Source: Corynebacterium simulans
GTDB lineage: Bacteria; Actinomycetota; Actinomycetes; Mycobacteriales; Mycobacteriaceae
Assembly: GCF_001586215.1 (NCBI RefSeq)
Contig: NZ_CP014634.1
Location: forward strand, 930,001 to 994,000
Direction: 5' to 3'
DNA: 64,000 nucleotides
Below the pieces are notes generated by a model. That model worked only from the letters and a program-made list of their open reading frames with translations. It had not been told where the DNA came from and searched no databases. This document shows positions 55,957 through 64,000 of the stretch, one piece after another; the stretch's first letter is position 1; each line of letters starts with the position of its first letter. The position numbers and the translations under genes were made by a program.

Positions 55957-56295
55957 ATGATGGAGTCCTCTCCGGAGCGCTTTGAACTAGATGCCGCTGC
56001 TGCACATCGCATCGTCGACTCAGTAGCAGCCATCCAGGGCGTCGCCAAGCTGCATCCCGGTTCTTTCGGCGAAGTTGCGTTGCTTTACCCCGGCAAGCGC
56101 ATCGGCGGCATAAAGCGCCCGAGTCCGCGCGACAATAGCCATATCGAGGTACACCTTGTAATCGACGTCGCGAAGCGCATTCCGGTTGCCACAATCGCGG
56201 ACGCCGCCCGCACCGCGGCGCTCGAGGCCTGCCCGGGACTGCAACGCGTTGATGTCGTCGTGGCTGATGCTTTAAGCAGCGCACTGGAAGATTAA
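55957..56295 (+). CDS. Small Asp23-like protein
   Basis: A 112-residue soluble protein resembling a shortened Asp23 domain: AHRIVDSVAAIQGVAKLHPG, a central HIEVHLVIDVAKRIPVATIA, then VDVVVADA at the C-terminus. It starts at tandem ATGs (55957) after a T-rich stretch and lies 29 bases after the first Asp23 gene. Function inferred from the family only. Confidence 0.82.
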   Translation: MMESSPERFELDAAAAHRIVDSVAAIQGVAKLHPGSFGEVALLYPGKRIGGIKRPSPRDNSHIEVHLVIDVAKRIPVATIADAARTAALEACPGLQRVDVVVADALSSALED

Positions 56296-56306
56296 GAAGG
56301 AAGATT

Positions 56307-56501
56307 ATGAAGAACTACTCCACGCTGGGCATTGTTGCCGGTCTGGTTTTGGCCTTTTTCATCCACCTTGGCCTGTGGCCCACGGTGTTGGCCATCCTGC
56401 TTGCCGCCATCGGTGGTGTTGTAGGTGCGCACTTCGACGGCCGTATCGACCTCACCGCCGTGTGGTATGGAATTATCGGCAAGGATAAAGGGCAGGGATA
56501 A
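56307..56501 (+). CDS. DUF2273-type small membrane protein
   Basis: A 64-residue protein with two hydrophobic segments (about 7-21 and 25-42). Such small DUF2273 proteins commonly accompany Asp23 and AmaP. AAGGAAG precedes its ATG, and its stop overlaps the next ATG as TAATG. It may help anchor the Asp23 assembly in the membrane; that is inference. Confidence 0.83.
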   Translation: MKNYSTLGIVAGLVLAFFIHLGLWPTVLAILLAAIGGVVGAHFDGRIDLTAVWYGIIGKDKGQG

Positions 56502-57337
56502 TGCCATCTGCCACGCCACAACAGCGCACTGATGGCACCTTGCGGTTTACGCACAAGGCTCTCGAACACATTGTCACTAGCGCCATCGCTTCCGTCCCCG
56601 GGACCGAAGCCATCGACGCCAAGCTCGCCGGCTTAGCTGGGCGCGCATTTCCGCGCCTGCTTATCCAGAGCGATCCTGCTTCCGAGGTGCTAGCGGTGGA
56701 TGCCTCGATCGCGGTGACCTGGCCGAGTCCTGTCACAGACGTAGCGAAGTCGACCCGCAAAGCCATCGAGGAATGGGTTGCGGCCTATACCGGCTACCGC
56801 ACCACCCGCGTCAACGTCACCGTTGCCGCAGCAGTACCGGGCGAGCGCGTGTCAGGCCCTGCCGTCGACGCGCGACAAACGCCACGGGCAATCACTCCGC
56901 GGTCACTTCCGGAGCGCCAGCTTAAACCGATAACCACCAACCATACGGTGCCAATACGCAATATAGATGCGCCTGCCCCGCAAACGGTGCGCTCTATCGA
57001 CGCTGACAGCGCTCCGCTTCATGTCGCGTCCGTACACGCCCCGGAGCCAACTAGGCTTTTGCAGGTAAAGCCGCCCACGCCTAGCCACATCCGCCCTGTC
57101 GCCGCTCCCAATCCCGTGGCGGTACGCAGCGTGGCCGCTCCTCGGCCGCTGCAGCCGCGTCCGGTAAGTGCTCCCCGCCCGGTTGCGCTGCGCACAGTCC
57201 ACGTACCCGAGCCAGCACCTGTCCGCCAGCCCTCGCTGCAAGGTACCGCGCCGGTTCGGCATGTCGTAGCGCCCCGTCCACAGCCACTGCGTGAAATCAC
57301 AATTAGACCGATGTACAGAGGGGGTCAGGATGTCTAA
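56501..57337 (+). CDS. Asp23-like protein with C-terminal 11-residue proline repeats
   Basis: A 278-residue protein with an Asp23-like domain (about 12-113, with LEHIVTSAIASVPGTEAIDA and VTDVAKSTRKAIEEWV). Residues about 150-270 are a tandem repeat of roughly ten units, most of them 11 residues, on the pattern R-x-V-x-A-P-x-P-x-x-V. Clear units include RPVAAPNPVAV, RSVAAPRPLQP, RPVSAPRPVAL, RTVHVPEPAPV and RHVVAPRPQPL. There is no membrane segment or signal peptide. It overlaps the upstream gene as TAATG and the downstream gene by eight bases. I know no described function for the repeat. Confidence 0.85.
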   Translation: MPSATPQQRTDGTLRFTHKALEHIVTSAIASVPGTEAIDAKLAGLAGRAFPRLLIQSDPASEVLAVDASIAVTWPSPVTDVAKSTRKAIEEWVAAYTGYRTTRVNVTVAAAVPGERVSGPAVDARQTPRAITPRSLPERQLKPITTNHTVPIRNIDAPAPQTVRSIDADSAPLHVASVHAPEPTRLLQVKPPTPSHIRPVAAPNPVAVRSVAAPRPLQPRPVSAPRPVALRTVHVPEPAPVRQPSLQGTAPVRHVVAPRPQPLREITIRPMYRGGQDV

Positions 57338-57905
57338 GAAAGATGCTCTCCCGCAGGGCTTTGGCCAAAGTCCGGCGGCATCCCCCGCAGCCCGTAAATG
57401 GGCCGTTGTCCTCGGAATCGTTTGCTTGGGCGCCGCAGCTTTTCTCGGAAGGGAAACGTGGGCTGTCAGCACTAAAGCTGATTCCTGGCTGCAGCCTTTC
57501 ATCGACGTGATGTCACAGGACGCGGTCGAAACTTGGATGCTGATAGGCGGCGGCATCGCTATTGCCATCGGCCTCATCTTCCTCATTGCTGTGTTCAAGC
57601 CACGCAAAAAGACCCACACCAGGCTCGCCTCCGACACCGCCTCGATGTGGCTGCGCTCGGTAGACATCGCGCGCGTGGCCTCAGCAGCTGCGCGCCGCGT
57701 GCCCGGCGTCAGTGCTGCCCGTAGCCGCGCAGTCATCAGCAAGAAGAAGATCGGCGTCGATATCACCGTCAACGGCGACACTGAGGACAATCTGTTGGTC
57801 GGCCGCGTGGAAGAGGCTGTATCGCAAGCCCTTTCCTCGTTGGAGCGCACCCCCCAGCTAAAAGTAAAGGCAGAAAATCTCCCGGAGGTCGATAATCATG
57901 TCTAA
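57330..57905 (+). CDS. DUF6286-type two-segment membrane protein of the Asp23 operon
   Basis: A 191-residue protein with two membrane segments (about 24-44 and 69-88) and a C-terminal Asp23/AmaP-like cytoplasmic domain (about 105-180, with VASAAARRVPGVSAARSRAV and KIGVDITVNGD). I use the ATG at 57330 (MSKKDALPQGFG), which overlaps the upstream stop by eight bases; a GGGG tract precedes it. The domain call rests on context and pattern. Confidence 0.83.
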   Translation: MSKKDALPQGFGQSPAASPAARKWAVVLGIVCLGAAAFLGRETWAVSTKADSWLQPFIDVMSQDAVETWMLIGGGIAIAIGLIFLIAVFKPRKKTHTRLASDTASMWLRSVDIARVASAAARRVPGVSAARSRAVISKKKIGVDITVNGDTEDNLLVGRVEEAVSQALSSLERTPQLKVKAENLPEVDNHV

Positions 57906-58464
57906 GGGCTTGGCAGCATTCGACCGTTTCCTATTATTCCTCATCGCCGTGGTCCTCATTGCGCTAGGGCTTTGGCCGATCCTCATCCATTTCGGGGTTC
58001 CCTTCGCCACTTCCCTGGCACGCTGGGTTGATCACGACGCTTGGGCAGCGCTGCCTAGCGCTAGTTGGTGGCCGGTAGCGCTGGGTGCAGCCACCATGCT
58101 CCTAGCGGTAGCCGGCATCTGGCTCATCGTGGCGAACTTGCGCCACCGGCGCTTCAACAACGTCGCATCCGATTCTTCGAATGATGAAGGCGCCATTTCC
58201 ACCAATATGCAAGCTATTGCTGGTGCCGTGGCCAAAAGCTTTGATGCTCTCGACGGAGTCGAGAAGGTTCACCGGTTGGTGGCCTATGACCGTGCGCGGC
58301 CGACCTTGCAATACAAGATAGAAGCCAGCGCGGATATGCCACTAGATGAGCTAACCAAGGCAGTCGAAACCAGCGAGAAGGACTTCCGCGCAGCCTTCCC
58401 CGATGCCAATCTAGATACCGTGTACAAGCTGCACTTTAGCCAGGTTAAGGCACTAAAGGACTAG
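57898..58464 (+). CDS. AmaP-like alkaline shock membrane anchor protein
   Basis: A 188-residue protein with two membrane segments (about 9-31 and 58-82) and a C-terminal domain with MQAIAGAVAKSFDALDGVEK. AmaP proteins recruit Asp23 to the membrane. The ATG overlaps the upstream stop by eight bases with the same nine-base sequence (ATGTCTAAG) as at the previous junction. It ends in a four-base overlap with the convergent gene. Confidence 0.82.
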   Translation: MSKGLAAFDRFLLFLIAVVLIALGLWPILIHFGVPFATSLARWVDHDAWAALPSASWWPVALGAATMLLAVAGIWLIVANLRHRRFNNVASDSSNDEGAISTNMQAIAGAVAKSFDALDGVEKVHRLVAYDRARPTLQYKIEASADMPLDELTKAVETSEKDFRAAFPDANLDTVYKLHFSQVKALKD

Positions 58465-59180
58465 CCAATGTAGCCATCGACGGCGATATCAGGGGCGGAT
58501 TCAGCGAGGAGTACCTCGGTGACCGCCCCAAATTCATGCGTAACCCCACGTGACAGCGATACTTGCAAAGGCTTCCCGGGACTACACTGCAGAATCTGCT
58601 TCCAGGAATAGTCAGCACGTTGCAGGCAGCGCCGTGCAATTTTAAATGCATGTAAGCCGTGGTCCAAAAGGATGGTTTCCAGCTCGGTGCGGATAAGCCA
58701 CGCCCGCTCCCCTACGTTGCGCCTTTTCAACCCGCTGAGCTGGCGTGAATCTTGCTTTAGGCGGGTAATTGACTCCACTACGCCAAAGCGATGTTCGATG
58801 GACTCCGAGTCCTTGATAACAAGAGGTCGACCAGGCCCCACTGGCCGAACAGCCGAGTACTGCCACGCCACCGGCTGCCGCGGACCATCATCGCTGGTAC
58901 GGCGAATGACCACATTTGCCTCGTCAATAGTCACGCGCTCACGCTGGGTGACGAGTAGCCACAATCCTTCCTCCACGCGGCCGTCGCCAAGCGGCAGTGT
59001 CGGTGGATGCAACCGCGCCATTTGCTCCAACGCACGAACCATATCCGCGTCGTCAGCACCCCATCCGAGGCCTTGGTTGGCCAGCATTGCAAACAGCGTG
59101 CCCAAGGGCAGCTCCGGCTGACCTTCCCACGCAGCTTTCAGAGCCTGCAGGGTGCGGTCGATGCGTGTGGGATCAAGCAT
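58461..59180 (-). CDS. Conserved hypothetical protein
   Basis: A 239-residue soluble protein starting MLDPTRIDRTLQALKAAWEG, with LPLGTLFAMLANQGLGWGAD early on and a beta-rich middle. I recognise no domain or catalytic motif. It is convergent with the Asp23 operon, overlapping the last gene by four bases, and has no terminator of its own in between. Confidence 0.75.
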   Translation of the reverse strand: MLDPTRIDRTLQALKAAWEGQPELPLGTLFAMLANQGLGWGADDADMVRALEQMARLHPPTLPLGDGRVEEGLWLLVTQRERVTIDEANVVIRRTSDDGPRQPVAWQYSAVRPVGPGRPLVIKDSESIEHRFGVVESITRLKQDSRQLSGLKRRNVGERAWLIRTELETILLDHGLHAFKIARRCLQRADYSWKQILQCSPGKPLQVSLSRGVTHEFGAVTEVLLAESAPDIAVDGYIG

Positions 59181-59217
59181 GGCTCATAGCTTAACTGGCG
59201 CGGGAGCAAGACACGCA

Positions 59218-59258
59218 AAAAGCCACCGCCTTCCCGGAAAGGGAAAGCGGTGGCTTTA
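59218..59258 (-). terminator. Terminator after tuf
   Basis: AAAGCCACCGC pairs with GCGGTGGCTTT, with an inner TTCCC/GGGAA stem, followed by TTTGCGTG on the minus strand. Confidence 0.88.
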
Positions 59259-59292
59259 AAGGGCGTTACTTTAAACGCTCAAGCAAATGCTC

Positions 59293-60483
59293 TTACTTGA
59301 TGATCTTGGTAACGCGGCCAGCGCCGACGGTGCGGGAGCCCTCGCGGATAGCGAAGCGCAGGCCCTCGTCCATAGCGACCGGCTGGATCAGCTCGACGGA
59401 CATCTCGACGTTGTCGCCAGGCATAACCATCTCGGTGCCCTCAGGCAGCTTGATGACGCCGGTAACGTCGGTGGTGCGGAAGTAGAACTGCGGACGGTAG
59501 TTGTCCATGAACGGGGTGTGGCGGCCGCCCTCTTCCTTCTTCAGGACGTAGACGGAACCCTCGAACTGGGTGTGAGGGGTGTAAGCGCCCGGCTTGATAA
59601 CAACCTGGCCACGCTCAACCTCTTCACGCTTGGTACCACGCAGAAGCAGGCCACAGTTGTCGCCAGCCTCGGTGTAGTCCATCATCTTGCGGAACATCTC
59701 GATACCGGTAACGGTGGTGGAGATGGACTTCTCCTGGATACCGATGATCTCGACGTCCTCGTTGACGTTCAGGGAGCCACGCTCAACACGGCCGGTAACA
59801 ACGGTACCGCGGCCGGTGATGGTGAAGATGTCCTCGATCGGCATCAGGAACGGCTTGTCCAGCTCGCGCTCCGGATCCGGGATGGAGTCATCGCAAGCCT
59901 GCATGAGGTCGACAACAGCCTGTACCCACTTCTCGTCGCCCTCAAGAGCCTTCAGAGCGGAGATGTGAACGATCGGAGCTTCCTCGTCGTAGTCCTGCTC
60001 AGCGAGCAGCTCGCGGATCTCCATCTCGACGAGCTCGATGATTTCCTCGTCGTCAACCATGTCGCACTTGTTCAGTGCAACGAGGATGTAAGGAACGCCA
60101 ACCTGGCGAGCCAGAAGAACGTGCTCGCGGGTCTGCGGCATCGGGCCATCGGTTGCAGCAACAACCAGGATAGCGCCGTCCATCTGAGCAGCACCGGTAA
60201 TCATGTTCTTGATGTAGTCGGCGTGGCCCGGAGCGTCAACGTGTGCGTAGTGGCGCTTCGGGGTGGAGTACTCAACGTGGGAGATGTTGATGGTAATACC
60301 GCGCTCCTTCTCCTCAGGAGCCTTATCGATCATGTCGAATGCGAAAGCGGTGTTCTCCTCAGGGTACTGGTCAGCCAGAACCTTGGTGATCGCTGCGGTG
60401 GTGGTGGTCTTGCCGTGGTCGACGTGTCCGATGGTGCCGATGTTAACATGCGGCTTCGTACGCTCGAACTTCTCCTTTGCCAC
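59293..60483 (-). CDS. tuf: Elongation factor Tu
   Basis: EF-Tu delivers aminoacyl-tRNA to the ribosome. The 396-residue protein has the P-loop [11 protein letters not shown], the switch region [12 protein letters not shown] and [10 protein letters not shown], and ends GRVTKIIK. It has its own promoter and is separated from fusA by 418 bases. Confidence 0.99.
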   Translation of the reverse strand: MAKEKFERTKPHVNIGTIGHVDHGKTTTTAAITKVLADQYPEENTAFAFDMIDKAPEEKERGITINISHVEYSTPKRHYAHVDAPGHADYIKNMITGAAQMDGAILVVAATDGPMPQTREHVLLARQVGVPYILVALNKCDMVDDEEIIELVEMEIRELLAEQDYDEEAPIVHISALKALEGDEKWVQAVVDLMQACDDSIPDPERELDKPFLMPIEDIFTITGRGTVVTGRVERGSLNVNEDVEIIGIQEKSISTTVTGIEMFRKMMDYTEAGDNCGLLLRGTKREEVERGQVVIKPGAYTPHTQFEGSVYVLKKEEGGRHTPFMDNYRPQFYFRTTDVTGVIKLPEGTEMVMPGDNVEMSVELIQPVAMDEGLRFAIREGSRTVGAGRVTKIIK

Positions 60484-60901
60484 TGTTTGTCCTCCTGGAC
60501 TCTATGGCGGCTGCATAGGCAGCCACGTGGTTGGTTAATGTCATTGGCACTTGGAACGAAAACTCCGAAGCGCTAATGACGCTTTCTTTACGTGCCAGTT
60601 ACACGATCCTAGATTTATGCCGCAGTTTTTTCAAACCGCCTAAATAGGAGGTAACCCCGCGCATGTTGTGCGGTCGTTGACCCTCGACAAGAATCTGATA
60701 ACGGATCCTGGGAGGGTAACGGCCGGCTCAACCAACACTTTTTGCAAGTGCAAGTTCAGCCAACCGCTACCCAACCAGTTGCCTCACGCGGGAGAAAAGC
60801 TGCAAGCTCTTGCCCCGCCCCGCAACTGGAATCTACTGGCAAAGACTACCAGCCGTATGCGGGGCTGAAGCGTGAGGGGGTGGCGATTGCCTTAAGGCTA
60901 G
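60484..60901. promoter_or_regulatory. tuf upstream region with promoter and long leader
   Basis: This 418-base gap between fusA and tuf holds no credible gene. On the minus strand a promoter TTGAAA (60629-60634), 17-base spacer, TAGGAT (60606-60611) predicts a leader of about 115 bases before the tuf ATG. GGAGG lies eight bases before the ATG. A ten-base palindrome GCCTTAAGGC lies near the fusA stop. Confidence 0.6.
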
Positions 60902-63031
<2,130 letters not shown>

Positions 63032-63379
63032 GGTTTTACCCCAACTTATTTATCGTGGACGCTTCGCGCCGGTTCCCCGCTTTCAAAGCGAGGTTCCAGC
63101 ACCAATCCGTCCGCATGGATAGGTCTTTATTAATTTTGCCACGTCTCGGCCGTCTTAGCAGCCGCAGGGCTACTAAAACTTCCAGCGGTGCACCTTAATA
63201 CACCTTTATGTAGCCCGCCTCCCCAAGCTAGCCGTCTGCCCACAAGGAGAAGACACCAGCTTAGAAAAATGGCCCGAGCAACGATATGAAGTTATGTTTG
63301 CAGTTTCAACCGCAGAAAGCGGGTGGAACTGTTCAGCAAAACTATTACGTTGCTCGGACCATAGGCATACGCTGGAAAA
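63032..63379. promoter_or_regulatory. fusA upstream region with distant inverted repeat
   Basis: No credible gene lies in these 348 bases between rpsG and fusA. A perfect ten-base inverted repeat, CCGAGCAACG at 63274-63283 and CGTTGCTCGG at 63349-63358, encloses 65 bases just downstream of the rpsG stop. It could form a long stem in a read-through transcript or mark an attenuator. The fusA promoter was not resolved. Confidence 0.4.
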
Positions 63380-63847
63380 TTACCAGCGGTAGTGTGCGAA
63401 GGCGCGGTTTGCCTCAGCCATCTTGTGGGTATCTTCACGACGCTTCACGGAAGCACCAAGACCGTTGGATGCATCCAGGATCTCGTTAGCGAGACGCTCG
63501 ATCATGGTGTTCTCACGACGCTGGCGGGTGAAAGTCACCAACCAACGCAGAGCGAGGGTGTTAGCGCGAGCCGGCTTAACCTCAACTGGCACCTGGTAGG
63601 TAGCACCACCGACACGGCGGGAGCGAACCTCGAGGTCCGGGCGGATGTTGCCCAGAGCCTTCTCCAGGGTGCCGACTGGGTCGGTACCGGTCTTCTCACG
63701 GCAAGCCTCGAGTGCACCGTAGACGATGCGCTCTGCGGTGGACTTCTTGCCATCGAGGAGGATCTTGTTCACGAGCATGGTGACCTGCTCGGAGTTGTAT
63801 ACCGGGTCCTTAACTACAGGACGCTTCGGAGCAGCATTCTTACGCAT
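63380..63847 (-). CDS. rpsG: 30S ribosomal protein S7
   Basis: S7 nucleates the 30S head and can regulate the str operon. The 155-residue protein starts [20 protein letters not shown] and ends [14 protein letters not shown]. It lies six bases after rpsL. Confidence 0.98.
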   Translation of the reverse strand: MRKNAAPKRPVVKDPVYNSEQVTMLVNKILLDGKKSTAERIVYGALEACREKTGTDPVGTLEKALGNIRPDLEVRSRRVGGATYQVPVEVKPARANTLALRWLVTFTRQRRENTMIERLANEILDASNGLGASVKRREDTHKMAEANRAFAHYRW

Positions 63848-63853
63848 TGTTGA

Positions 63854-64000
63854 TTACTGTCCCTTCTTTGCACCGTAGCGGGAACGAGCCTGCTTGCGGT
63901 CCTTAACGCCCTGGGTATCCAGTGCGCCACGGATAATCTTGTAACGAACACCCGGGAGGTCCTTAACACGACCGCCGCGGACGAGCACCATGGAGTGCTC
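63854..64000 (-). CDS. rpsL: 30S ribosomal protein S12 (5' end off the right edge)
   Basis: Only the last 48 codons are in the window, reading [20 protein letters not shown] and ending [14 protein letters not shown], a full match to the S12 C-terminus. The start and the streptomycin-resistance positions around Lys43 lie outside the window, to the right. Confidence 0.97.
   Translation of the reverse strand, partial: EHSMVLVRGGRVKDLPGVRYKIIRGALDTQGVKDRKQARSRYGAKKGQ

Overview
The window is a high-GC actinobacterial chromosome segment, almost certainly Corynebacterium. The ribosomal protein clusters, the ESX-4 type VII secretion locus beside rplM-rpsI-glmM, the alr-tsaE-tsaB-rimI string and the truA-rplQ-rpoA order follow the Mycobacterium/Corynebacterium layout. 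The sucrose PTS enzyme closely resembles corynebacterial PtsS. Several genes seem to have leaderless promoters (a -10 box 7-8 bases before the start codon), as is common in this genus. The species cannot be fixed from the sequence. I see no tRNA, rRNA, CRISPR array, transposase or phage gene.

1-11.1 kb, mostly minus strand: rimI (cut by the left edge), tsaB, a small membrane protein, tsaE and alr; then glmS; a plus-strand dienelactone-hydrolase-like gene; three linked genes of unknown role (a small EspC-like protein, a 548-residue Cys/Pro-rich membrane protein and an 87-residue protein); glmM; rpsI and rplM.

11.4-21.2 kb: an ESX-4-type secretion locus with two WXG100 proteins, an Rv3446c-like membrane protein, EccC, EccD, MycP and EccB. 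Two promoters with the same ECF-sigma-like architecture precede the WXG100 pair and the EspC-like/Cys-Pro-rich unit. This ties the latter unit to the secretion system although rplM, rpsI and glmM lie between them.

21.3-39 kb: truA, a TRIC-family channel, rplQ-rpoA-rpsD-rpsK-rpsM-infA, an L,D-transpeptidase, map-adk-secY and rplO-rpmD-rpsE-rplR-rplF-rpsH. A 4.2 kb block with a DUF6457 gene, fdhD, a B3/4-domain gene, a formate/nitrite transporter and a sortase follows, then rplE-rplX-rplN. The block splits the classical spc operon where rpsN would be expected, and no rpsN is present.

39-49.5 kb, an accessory stretch between rplN and rpsQ: a secreted protein with a sortase-like C-terminal signal, a sucrose module (ptsS and scrB divergent from a PfkB fructokinase and a membrane protein), a lipoprotein gene with an in-frame stop, remnants of an ABC transporter fused to a phosphoesterase fragment, an MFS exporter with a TetR regulator, and a GNAT acetyltransferase.

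49.5-64 kb: the S10 operon (rpsJ to rpsQ), a plus-strand Asp23/AmaP-type envelope operon that includes a protein with a tandem 11-residue proline repeat, a conserved unknown gene, and the translation block tuf, fusA, rpsG and rpsL (cut by the right edge).
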